Positions 33,974 to 45,189 of a DNA stretch of 64,000 nt are shown piece by piece. Source of the DNA: Astropecten irregularis (taxonomy: Eukaryota; Echinodermata; Asteroidea; Paxillosida; Astropectinidae). Position numbers and translations under genes: made by a program. The notes below the pieces were generated by a model. The model saw nothing but the letters and a program-made list of their open reading frames with translations. It did no database searches and was not told the DNA's origin. The first letter of the stretch is position 1, and every line of letters starts with the position of its first letter. The stretch is taken from NCBI GenBank assembly GCA_963971285.1, contig OZ020262.1, forward strand, positions 12,007,308 through 12,071,307, read 5' to 3'.

Positions 33974-36013
33974 ATGAAGGATATCGGGCAGATATCATTG
34001 AAGCTCGTCCTGGCAATGTATATCATAGCAGCTGAGATGCCAGGCTTGTTGGGTGATGGTAGTTGCCCAGGCTTACGCACAAACGAGTTGGATGCCATCA
34101 AAAAGATGTCACTACAGAATATCATACACGCCCTCAAAGAGATGGCCCTCCGCGGTCACACCATCGAGGAATATCAAAACAAGGGCCGCATCAGGTGCAC
34201 CAAGCTGTGTCTCGACAACGACAAGTGTCGATCATTCAACCACGACAAAACCAACGGTATTTGTCAGTTGAACGACGCTCGAAACGTCACCTTTCCGGGA
34301 GATATGTATCAGGACGAGAGTTTCTCATACTACGACGGTTGTATTAAGGTATTTATTGTCTCTTACTTTGGGTGTATTTTAATGTTTATATACGCCATTG
34401 GCGTGTTGTTGGCCTGTCTATTTATTTGGTAGTATTACATGTTTGTTTGCGGACCTAATCGTTGTCTTGCTTGCTTCGTGCTTGTTTGAAAAAGAAATCA
34501 TTTGAATTATGAACTAGTCTTCCAAATGTGTGTCTTTATACTTATTAGTGGGAACAAAATGTATCAATTACAACTAAATCAAAATAAAAAGACTTCATTC
34601 ATTTCCCGCGAGAAAGTAAAAGGGAAATTTCTACCACCAGAAATTTGAGTTGATTGACAAAAATGATAAATTTGGGTTGTCCACCGTTGGTGCTACATAC
34701 ATTATTGCAGCATAATTGTCTGGTTGATAGCCGTGTCTCAGCGGTGGTTATAGATTCACCGTCCTTGGTTGGAAGATTCGTGTAGGCACTGGCTTCCGGA
34801 TCTTTGTCTATCGTCCTTCCTGGCTTCCACGACCGCCATTGTATTTGCAAATCGTCCCTGGGTCATACTTAGTTTAAAGTCATTTCCGCAAGCACGATCC
34901 ATACCAAGCTCTCAGTGCTCTAAATAGCATGCAAAACACGATAAAGAATTCCTAGAGCATCTAAATTATGCTGCATCTAAGTAACAGTTAAGTGTTTAAG
35001 TGTACCATGGCGCTCCGAGGGACGGGTATAGCGCCCTTAAACATTCGCAAAGTTACAATCCCGGTAACGTGAATCGGTGGGTTTGACGTTTTCTCATTGC
35101 GATAAATTACTTAAAACCAAAACTGATACTGAAGATAGTCATCCCAGATCATTTGTTATTGTGTCATGCTTTTATTTTGTAGAGTTCAGAGTTCACCGGA
35201 CGTTGGCCGTCGGGTAGTTACGGTCTACCGATGCCAGAAGCCGGTTGCCCGACTGCTGACGGGTTTAACTGGGAAACCGGCTACCGATTCCAGGACACGG
35301 ATTCCAAAGATCCCAACAACAAGTGGTCAGACGGACTGCACCTCAAGGGACCGTACGGGGTAGATGACATGTACCAACACTTCTGCATGAAGACGGTGGA
35401 CCGTGTCGGCTTCTTCTGTGACATAGAATGGCCACAGGGAGAATACTGCGTATTCAAATATGGAGACCACTGCACCAGAAGTAAATAATACATCTAAGAT
35501 TGATACCTTGGTTTACATTCAACGTGCATTATTTGCGTACTGAATTGAAAGTGTAAATATAGTTGGTACAAGACTTGTCTTATGACTGACACACAACTGT
35601 GCGAATGAAATGGCAACTACGAATACTGAAAAAAAAAATTCATGTTACTTCCTACCTATATATCAACAGATATGGCATCCGGATCAATATCCTGGGATGA
35701 CGACGACAGTGGTAATACCAACAGCGTGAACGGGACCGTGCCATCGGGGCTGTACGACCAGGACACCCGCATCGACTACTGCTGCATGACCAGCGGCAAT
35801 GCATCCCAGCCGATCGCTCTGCCAACAGGTAGCCCGTTCTACCTGTTCCCCTACACCGCGGAGTGTCAGCAGGTGCAGGGCATGACGGTGACCCAAGAGT
35901 GGTTCTTCTGGGATTGCGACGGTACTGATACTGCCCCGGTAGGAAGTCACCCTCTCTACGAAGAGTATTCGGGCGAGCAATACGTATACTACTGCTACTA
36001 CGAGGCGAACTAG
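33974..36013 (+). CDS. Gene 6: secreted PAN/Apple + ApeC protein, group A
   Basis: Coding exons are 33974-34348, 35183-35480 and 35670-36013 (338 aa). Signal peptide, PAN/Apple-like domain ending DGCIK, and ApeC with the canonical WPSGSYGLPM start, hence 16 mature cysteines. Exon 2 has one extra residue before its fourth cysteine (DRVGFFCD). The exon 3 loop contains an NGT sequon (NSVNGTVPSG) and the tail is YEEYSGEQYVYYCYYEAN. The exon 1 donor is AAG|GTATTT, weaker than the GTAATT of its relatives. Intron 1 is short (834 bases) and lacks the SINE and foldback cluster. Part of it (34790-34905) resembles intron 1 of gene 7. Role inferred as for gene 1. Confidence 0.87.
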
Positions 36014-36279
36014 ACGTGTTTAATCTAGGTACCATGTAAGAACTGTCTTGATACACTATACGTAAACCCAATTTCCCCAATAGACGGAGTGTTCAATACC
36101 TTTTGAACTTTCATACGGCGATGCCACTAGTAAATTCTACAAACATATTTCAAAATCTTTATGGTTAACTATTGATGGAAATACAATTTATTGCAAGAGG
36201 ACAGTGTTGTATAATTACACATATTTAAACATGGTAGTACATAGGGAACATAACCATTAATAATTGCTTACAAAGGATT

Positions 36280-37380
36280 AGGCTCTGGCTTTTGTATAGC
36301 TTTTGCTTTGACTTTGAGTATGTGCTTTGGCTAAGGCTTTGCTGGAGCTTCTGCTTTGACGTTGCCTGTGGCTTAGATTATTGTTTTGGCTTTAGTTTTG
36401 GCTTTAGATTCTGCTTTGGCTTTGCTGTGGCTTCTGCTTTGACGTTGGCTATGGCTTAGATTGCAATTTCAGCTTTAGTTTTTTGCTTTAGATTCTGCTT
36501 TGGCTTTGCGGCGGCTTCTGCTTTGACGTTGGCTATGGCTTAGATTACTGTTTTGGCTGTAGTTTGGGCTTAAAATTCTGCTGTGGATTTGTGGTAGCTT
36601 CTGCTTTGACGGTGGCTATGACGCTTCGATTGCTGTTTTGGCTGTAGTTTTGGCTTAAGATTCTACTCTGGCCTTGCGGTGGCTTCTGCTTTGACGTTGT
36701 GGCTATGGCTTCAATTACTATTTTAGCTTTAGTTTTGGCTTTAGATATGCTTTGGCTTTGCTTTGGCTTCTGCTTTGACGTTGCCTGTGGCTTATATTAC
36801 TGTTTTGGCTGTAGTTTTGGCTTTATATTCTGCTTTGGCTTTGCTGTGGCTTCTGCTTTGACGTTGGCTATGGCTTCGATTACTGTTTTGGCTGTAGTTT
36901 TGGCTTAAGATTCTACTCTGGCTTTGCGGTGGCTTCTGCTTTGACGTTGTGGCTATGGCTTCAATTACTATTTTAGCTTTAGTTTTGGCTTTAGATATGC
37001 TTTGGCTTTGCTTTGGCTTCTGCTTTGCCGTTGGTTATGGGTTCAATTTCTGCTTTCGCTTTGGCTTGACATCCTGCCCTGGCTTTGGCTTTGCTTCGGC
37101 TTTTGAGTTTGCTACGACTTAAATTTCTGTCTCTGGTGTGGTTTTAGCTTTAGAATCTGGTTTGGCATTTGCTTTTGCCTTGACGCTGGCTATGGATTTG
37201 GCTCCGTTTCAATCTCTGAATTTGGCTTTTTGGTTTGTCTTGGTCCTGACTCTGTCTCTGGCATTAATGATGATGTAATCGTGGCTTTACATTTGTCTAT
37301 GGCTTTGGAATCAGCTACTGCTTTGACTTTTCAGTTTGTCGTTGCTTTACTATAATTAAATTGCACCAGTTTTGGCTTTG
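36280..37380. repeat. Long higher-order GCTTTG-type array 3' of gene 6
   Basis: About 1.1 kb of degenerate repeats with a longer period. A block of about 100 bases beginning 'ggcttctgctttgacgttgg' and running through 'ggctatggcttagatt' recurs several times, and 36665-36780 is repeated almost exactly at 36905-37020. Open frames are artefacts. Confidence 0.85.
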
Positions 37381-38710
37381 ATTGTGAAAACAAGTTTAAA
37401 TATTGAATCGTTGTTATACAAGATTGTGCACGAAGATTTCTACACTTATTTCTTGAGATCCCCAGATTATCAATGACGCGAAGCTATTTAGTAGGAATTT
37501 ATAAATATACCAAGCAATTGGATTATTTCTATCTGTTCAAATGAATTATACTATTGATTATTGTGGACGTGTACAATTTTGAATAATTTTAATATGTTAT
37601 ATTATAATTATTATATCGTGTACATTTAATTATATTGTATTTCATAGTTCGAAGAGGTTGCTCATACAAGCATATACATTTGAAGCGATCTCTTGGTTCA
37701 GTTCTGAGAACTACGTCACATATAGTCAAACAAGTCCCCAATTGCAAGTGCAGCTTCTACCAAAGTTAGAAAACGAAAATCTAAAGAACCAATGGAATAT
37801 TTAACGACCCTCGGTTGACGAAAAAAGTTCAATAAAATGCAGTGATAAAAAAGATTCTCTGTGCGTTGTGTACTGATTGAAACGTCCTAGATTGGAAATG
37901 TTTATTATAACAAACGTTTAGCAATGTAGCCAAGTAATATTAGACATGTAGGGAGCCAGCGAGTCGGTTATACGTTCAGTCAATAATATCTAAGGTAAAT
38001 CAACCAATTCGTGCTGTTATAACTCCACTACGTTTGCTTCCAGTGATTCCTTTTGATTGGACCAGACTATTTTTAAAACACGACCCTTTTGTTGCGCAAG
38101 TGGTATACGACTTTCAGTGTATTCTGGGCGACAGTAATAGTCTAAGCGTGCAGCTATTCACTTTCCTGCAAGAGGAATTATATAAAATCCCTAATACAGC
38201 GACCTTCCTCCCTTCCAAAGCCAGTTCGTGATTACTAAAATCAATACACATGTGGACGTCACCGTATACGTGTCAAATGTTCGGTTCAGTAAATTGTGTG
38301 AAAATCCATCCGCGAGCTCATTAATTCAACACGTAGGCCTATTGTCTTAGAAATCTTGTTATAAATGCATATGTTTTTAAGGACTGAACTTTTTCCAAAG
38401 ACTTCGGTCTTTCAACAATGAATGCCATTGCCATACGGTGCTATTTTACGTGGTAACAGACGACAGTTATAATTTTTAGATCTACTTTCTGACGCTGTAG
38501 TCATACTAATTGAGGCAATTAAATGACCTCTGACCTGTGACGTCAAACCACCAAGTGTAGGGGCTGAATGCGGCTTTGCCACGTTTGACTCATCTGCAAA
38601 GACTTCACGTCCATTACGACCGTAGCACGCAGTAACACTGTTCTGGAAGCAGTATTTGAGAGCCACAAACCACTGATTAGCTCTGCCTCTAGACTCGGTC
38701 TCAGTCAAAC
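37381..38710 (+). promoter_or_regulatory. Spacer and upstream region of gene 7
   Basis: No other gene is recognised. A CRE-type TGACGTCA lies at 38538-38545, 166 bases before the ATG. A TGACCTCTGACCTG direct repeat precedes it. The stretch around 37950-38010 ('agggagccagcgagtc') is distantly similar to 42918-42970 upstream of gene 8. The open frame at 38034-38231 has no family resemblance and is treated as chance. Confidence 0.45.
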
Positions 38711-41613
38711 ATGAAGAAGTCCAGAAAGCTGAAGCTTTTCACAGTGACCTACATCATAGCAACGGCCGTTCAGATTTCATGCTTGTCAGCAGACGGTTCA
38801 TGCCCGATTTCCCGCGCCAATAATTTCAACTTGGTGAAAAATATGGCCCTCCGCGGTCACACCATCAAGGAGTTTGGAAACAAGAACCGCATCAGGTGCG
38901 CTAAGCTGTGTGCCGACAACGACAAGTGTCGATCCTTCAACCACGACAAGACCAACAGCATTTGTCAGCTGAACGATGGTCGACATGTCGAGTTTCCCGG
39001 GGATTTTCAGCCAGACGAGAGCTTTGCGTATTACTACGCCTTGCAGGTAATGTTTCTCCCTCGAATCTTAATTTAAAGGTTATTGAATAATTTCTTGAAT
39101 GAAGCAAAACCAAAACTGGGCCCACTTTATAGCTAATAATTTATAAAGCTTTCAAGTCAAAGAGAATGTTTGTGTGATTATTTCGAGGCGGTTAAACTGT
39201 ACTCTCATTAATAAATCCGGATTTGTTGCTTGTGAACATAAACAATCATTGTTTGATTGATAAAAATATTGCAAAGTACAAACGAAGCAACTTCATTTAT
39301 GATATCGACCTTGATTTCAAAAGAAGTGAAATATTATCATTAAAAATAACCACATGAGAAAACTGACTGAATTGAAAGTAATTGAAAAGTGAACAAAGGA
39401 AGAAAAATGACTGGAGCGGGATTCGAACCAGCGATCTCCAGGAATACCATACCGGCGTTCTTTACCAATTGGGTTTTGAAATATTATGTTAGACAAATGT
39501 ATAGGTTTTTATAATTATGCATGTATATTCCAGAGAGTGTGTATTTTATAACCAAAGTCTGATTGTGTAAGGCTAATTTCCTTGCCAGTAGATACGGCAG
39601 ATTGGGAAGGGTTGTTTGTTTCATTTACTGTCCTTGGTGTGATAGAGAGTCGCGGAGGCACTGGTTTCCGGACCATTGTCTACCGGCTTTTAGGCGTTTA
39701 CGACCGCCATTCGTCCCTTGGTTCAAGCTCAGTTTAAAGCCATTAACGCAAACACGATCCTTACAATGCAAACAATGAAATCAATAACTCTTAGCCATTT
39801 GATGAAATTACTTTTTAAAATCAATAAATTGTGGCATTCAACTAACTATATCAGTTGGTTATAATATTTCACTTGACAGTGCTTAATTGCTTGCGGCACC
39901 TAGAAAGATGATTCGAAATAGGACTTACGTACTTAAATGTTCATGAATATTAATGACATGTTGATATTAATGATATGTTGAATATTCATAAACAAATGTT
40001 GAATATCAATGAACATATTGCATATTAATGATCATGTTGAATATTAATGAACATGTTGTATATTAATGAACATGTTGAATATTAATGGTCATATTGAATA
40101 TTAATGAACATGTTGAATATTAATGTTCATGTTGAATATTAATGAACATGTTGTTTTCTCAAAACAAAGCAATCCTTCCAATCATCTTGCTTTTCAAACC
40201 CACCAGCATAAAGCGATATTTGTGAAAATTTCAAATAAGTCTGCATTTTCTTGATAAAGAGTTAGTTTCCTTTTTTTTTTATTCGATTGCTGCGTACATG
40301 AGCGATTCCAAAGAGTTCGCAAAGCTTTGGCCAATCACAAATCGTAGAATATGTCGACCGCAGTTCCTGATTCTGATTGCTCAACACGTTACATAAACTT
40401 GGGGGCGCACTTTCTGGAATCGCCCGTTTTGAAATCATCATCTGACGCAGTTTAATTTCAGGTTCAGAAAATGTAGTTCTCTCCAGCACCAGGAAGCGAA
40501 CTTTATTGGAGGTCGTGTAAAACTTTATCAGCAATATACAAGAACTTTAAGCTTAAAAGTCTGTGGTGGTTTTTTGTTATCCTTTGTACCAATCCTGCAC
40601 TGCCCCTTTAATCGTGTGTGTTTTTATTTCTTTTCATTTATATTTAATCCTAATGGACTGAAGCGCCTGAAAAAGATCATTAAAAGCCCATGGGTCGAAT
40701 TAAGCCCGCAGTAGTTGTTAAACGTGAAATTATTTCCTTTGCAGGATTCCGAGGTTATGGAATGTTGGCCGGCTGGTACCTACGGTCTACCGATGACAGT
40801 CGCCGGTTGCCCGACTGCTGATGGGTTTGACTGGGAAACCGGCTTCCGATTCCACGACACGGCTGACGAAAGTCCCCAGAACAACTGGTCGGCCGGACTG
40901 CACCTCAAGGGACCGTACTGGGTTGACGACATGTACCAAGACTTCTGCATGAAGACGGTGAACCGTGTCGGTGACTGTGAGGCAGAATGGCCACAGGGGG
41001 AATACTGCATCTTCAAATATGGAGACCACTGCCCTAAAGGTAAGCATGCGGCTTCATCTAGATTGTCCCCTAAGATTGAAAAAATTGCCGAATCCTAGCT
41101 CTAAATTCATGACGGGCAAGGCATTCAATGAGACGAATGTGTCGCATCCGACGGAGTTCGCAAAGTACGATCAGTAGTGTTGTTAATTTTTTTTTTTTTT
41201 AGACCATTTAGACTATTAAATAATCCATTAAACATATTTTCATATCATCTTACTGATGCATACATGTAGATATGGCATCTGGATCAATATACTGGAATGA
41301 CGAAGATTTCAGCAATAGGAACGACCTGTATGGGGCCGTGCCATCGGGGCTGTACGACCAGGACACCCGCATCGACTACTGCTGCATGACCAGCGGCAGT
41401 GCATCCCAGCCGATCGCTCTGCCAACAGGTAGCCCGTTCTACCTGTTCCCCTACACCGCGGAGTGTCAGCAGGTGCAGGGCATGACGGTGACCCAAGAGT
41501 GGTTCTACTGGGATTGCGACGGTAGTCAGACAACTCCAGTAGGAAGTCATCCTCGCTACCAAGCGAATGGGAACGACCATTACATATACTACTGCTACTA
41601 CGAGGCTATCTAG
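38711..41613 (+). CDS. Gene 7: secreted PAN/Apple + ApeC protein, group B
   Basis: Coding exons are 38711-39046, 40745-41039 and 41270-41613 (324 aa), donors CAG|GTAATG and AAAG|GTAAGC, phases 0 and 1. Signal peptide 1-27 with likely cleavage LSA|DGSC. The PAN domain lacks the 12-residue helical insert SLQNILHALKEM of group A and has no NVT sequon. Exon 1 ends YYALQ without the last PAN cysteine. Exon 2 instead begins DSEVMECWPAG, supplying a cysteine just before the ApeC start. Total mature cysteines are 16, as in canonical group A copies. The exon 3 core is identical in DNA to group A genes. Role inferred from ApeC. Confidence 0.88.
39372..39472 (-). repeat. tRNA-derived SINE, antisense in intron 1 of gene 7
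   Basis: On the minus strand it carries a perfect box B-like GGTTCGAATCC, then 'cgctccagtca' and the family tail 'ttgttcacttttcaat'. This is the best preserved box B of the SINE copies in the window. It lacks a clean acceptor stem and is not a functional tRNA. Confidence 0.7.
39940..40155. repeat. AT-rich ~19-bp tandem repeat in intron 1 of gene 7
   Basis: About ten units of 'catgttgaatattaatgaa' with substitutions, where single units switch 'gaaca' to 'gttca' or 'ggtca'. Each unit contains AATATT and ATTAAT palindromes. Confidence 0.85.
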
Positions 41614-41773
41614 ACGCCCTCAATGTAGCTAACCTGCAAGGACTGTCTTAAATCCCAAAGTGGATATAAAATTCGACCTGCAAAAATGATATCAATGGCA
41701 TTTACCAATTTTTTACTTTTGGATAATTTAAACATATTGTAAGTATTGTAAGTATTGTAAGTAATGTAAGGTT

Positions 41774-42180
41774 TGCTTTGGTTTACTGTGCTGTGCTGTG
41801 CTGTGCTGTGCTGTGCCCTGCTGTGCTGTGCTGTGCCCTGCTGTGCCGTGCTGTGCCGTGCTGTGCCGTGCTGTGCCGTGCTGTGCTGTGCTGTGCTGTG
41901 CTGTGCTGTGCTGTGCTGTGCTGTGCTGTGCTGTGCTGTGCTGTGCTGTGCTGTGCCGTGCCGTGCTGTGCCGTGCTGTGCCGTGCTGTGCCGTGCTGTG
42001 CTGTGCCGTGCTGTGCTGTGCCGTGCTGTGCTGTGCCGTGCTGTGCTGTGCTGTGCTGTGCTGTGCTGTGCTGTGCTGTGCTGTGCTGTGCTGTGCTGTG
42101 CTGTGCTGTGCTGTGCTGTGCTGTGCTGTGCTGTGCTGTGCTCTGCCGTGCTTTGCTTTGCTTTGCTTTGCTTTGCTTTG
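41774..42180. repeat. CTGTG pentamer array 3' of gene 7
   Basis: About 75 head-to-tail pentamers CTGTG with CCGTG variants concentrated in the first half, ending in CTTTG units at about 42150-42179. The five-base period keeps all six frames open, so the Cys/Ala/Val/Leu-rich and Gln/His/Ser/Thr-rich open frames are artefacts. Confidence 0.95.
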
Positions 42181-45100
42181 ATACAATTTTCACTCGTTGT
42201 AGGCTTGTAGACAAATTGAATTTTATGTGGAGCTCATTAGACGATAAATTAATTTCTAAATGCCTTGAACAATTTCATCATTCTTACCGGTTGAAATGCG
42301 ATCAATTATTGAGTGATGTGCAAGAGCAATATTTTTCGTCATATTAATGTCTTACTTTATTAATAATTGATATTAATATTACCATTACTACAATAACTTA
42401 GTACTTTAATTATTAACACGGTAAAACGAAATAATAAGATTGGCTTATGTAAGAAGTTCGCTTTTACGACTGTATTCAAATGATAAAATAAATTATTTGT
42501 TACGGCTGCATTAAGGTTATCCAACATGATTCATTTTACAGGCAGGCAAATCTGGGATATTTAAGAGGAGATAAAACATGTTATTGTTTCCTCTTTTTTT
42601 TGTTTACATAATTTCATTGTAGATGATTTAACATTGTCAGAATAAAATGTCTTGTCAGATACCGGAGCGATCCTTATGAGTGCAATACTGTCGGTTTTAT
42701 TGCGTTGAAGTTGCCTACGAATATTGCCTAATGGGAAACAAATGTCTTAGGCTTTGAAAAAACAACCTCAAACAAGCCCCCCTCCCCCGCCCCCCAAAAA
42801 AGGAACAAGACATCAATCTGGATTTTTCTTCTGGAATCTGGAAATATTAAGTTATGAACGAATCAAAGGGATCGGTTTATTCAAGTTAAAACTCGATTCA
42901 GCAACGTAATAGGACATGGGAGGGAACCAGCTAGTGAGCTACACAGTCATCCAATATTATAGTTCATGGAGACCAACCAATCCATGCAGTTTGAACACTA
43001 ATGATAATGTACCCCTGTAATGGTAAACGGAGATGCACAACAGTTACTGTTAATAAATTACAAAACTGAACCACGGCCGCTAGAGGGCAGTGTGGCCATT
43101 CTGCAACGTATCGAAACGAGATAATAACAATAAGCGCAAGTATGTGCGACCGGTTCTGGTAGCGCGTCGTGATGACGCTTGCAATCATTGCGTGACTGAA
43201 GTGCAGAGTATGTGCCCGCACGGTGATAAACGAAACGCACATTTACCAAAGGTGCGTCAGATTTTGGGCATATTTGGCTTCAATAACGCACCTGTATAGA
43301 ATACAACGCAGGTATGCAAATGAACGTACAAAAAACGTACAAAATTGTGTGTTTTCCATAGGTTTGTGCGCAAATATGGATGCGCCCAGCAGGCATCACT
43401 CTGTACATGGAGCTAGCGCTCTAGTAATTTTAATATAGCTCTATGGGAAGGAGACACAAGCCTCATACTAAAATGGTGCCTCAGGGCATCGTGGGGCCGG
43501 GCTCTTCGGTAGGGTTGGCTCTGCTGATGAACAGGTTCCCTCTGGGGACGAGGCTCGTCTTATGGCCTGCACAGGGCGTGGGGCAAATGGGTCGTCCCTG
43601 CTTGGGTAGCACACCCCTCCATCAATGAAATGCTCTACTGGACCCCCTTCATCACGGTATCTGGCTGAAACGCTTGAGTGAACCCCTTCACTGCTTTCTG
43701 GCTGAAGCCTCAGGTTTCTAACTGAAACATCAAAATGAGATAAACAAATCCTAGTAATATTACCCCATTTAAAATAAAAAAAAATAAAACAAGCACTTAA
43801 TTCTATTTTATATTGTTATATGGCTGGCACGGCTACCAATAATTATACCCATTTAAAATATAAAGCCAATTCCTCTCAATTTCTGAATAACCAGTACTAA
43901 GCACGATAACAGTTATAAAACAAAGGTATTTTGCACATTCTGGATCACATAATTTGATCAATGAAATTAACTGCAACTCAAGGTTTTCAGCAGGGTCCTT
44001 CTGACTTGATCCTCAGCTCACCACAGCAAAGGTTAGAGCATAAACGCCCATGTAGCACTCATGCACTGCTCAATAATCGCACGATGGCAGCAACTATGCA
44101 AAACAGAGTCTGGATACTCTGTGCACATCAAAATAAGGCATAGGTCTTTTCACCAGGCAAGTCTGAGAAGGACTGAACCAAACCATATGCACCGCATATA
44201 CTCACACTACATTCATACACTGTGCACACTCACCCACACCCACACACAACTGACCAAACACAAAAGGACCCAACCCTAACCAAAGAATGTCCACCCTCTT
44301 TGTCCCCCCTTCATTAATATTCGCAAAGCAAGAACGAATTTGCATAGATGACTCCCCCGTGACTTTCTTATAAGGTGGAAAAGAAGGGACACATAAAAAC
44401 AAGAATAAAAGTGTAAAAAAAGGTTCTTACAAACAGTTTGATAAAATTTTCTGTGACAACGTTCATTCCTTAAAAAATTGACCGATGGGCGTGCACTGGA
44501 AGTGGCATTACTATGAGAGGGGACAAAGGGGCACGTGTCCCGCGCGCCACTTTTTAGGGCGTTCAAAAAACGCAAAGGCCGGCAATAAAGAGTATAACTG
44601 TTCTGCCAGTGGAGTTATTGCAAATCTTATCCAATGAACAAACAAACAAAGATTCCAATTGTCTTATTTGTGTTCATTGACATCAGAAGTTGTAATTAGG
44701 AGCGCAATTCTAGCGCTAATTGCCCTTGGCGCCGATTTCCCTTGATACCTTTGGTGGTGGTGTTTTCGGTCTTATTGCACCAGGAAAACAACTAAACATA
44801 TAAGGAACCAAGAAGATCGCAAAGCTAACAGATCAAAATATATAAACAACAATTTTTTAAGCTTACGTGTAATGGTGAAAATTAAGTAATTCGGTTACGT
44901 TACTTCCACAATTTCACCTCGTTCCCCCGCAAGAGGGCGTGTGATCATTCTCTAATATTATAATTATCATGAACATAAATAAGCTATTTAGTTTATAATA
45001 ATTAAACGCCCCCTCTTATTGCACTACGAATCGAATGTCATTTGCTGTGTGCGATCGAATCAGAGAAGGCATCACTTTGGCGACGCCCGCAGAAAAACCG

Positions 45101-45189
45101 TGTTAGCATTAGAGTTTACGTACTGACTATTTAAAAGGAACCATCGGCCACAGATATAGTTTGCGTCTTAAACTCGGTCATAATCAAAC
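42181..45189 (+). other. 3-kb spacer between genes 7 and 8
   Basis: No family exon was found. The stretch 42840-42985 distantly resembles the gene 7 upstream region. Two CTCF-like motifs are visible: CCGCTAGAGGGCAG at 43077-43090 and CCGCAAGAGGGCGT at 44927-44940, both on plus. A relatively GC-rich open frame at 43443-43628 matches nothing I recognise. A homopolymer run (ccccctcccccgcccccc) lies near 42778. No TATA or CRE was found just before gene 8. Confidence 0.4.

Noticed and set aside
41284..41580. ~98-codon antisense open frame opposite exon 3, present in almost every gene copy
   Set aside because: It recurs because the sense DNA is nearly identical between copies and GC-rich. It has no promoter, domain or independent conservation.
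41773..42347. Long overlapping open frames on both strands (up to 189 codons)
   Set aside because: They are translations of a CTGTG pentamer array. A five-base period without stop words opens every frame.
43443..43628. GC-richer open frame of 61 codons between genes 7 and 8
   Set aside because: No homology recognised, no splice context, and neighbouring sequence is repeat-like.
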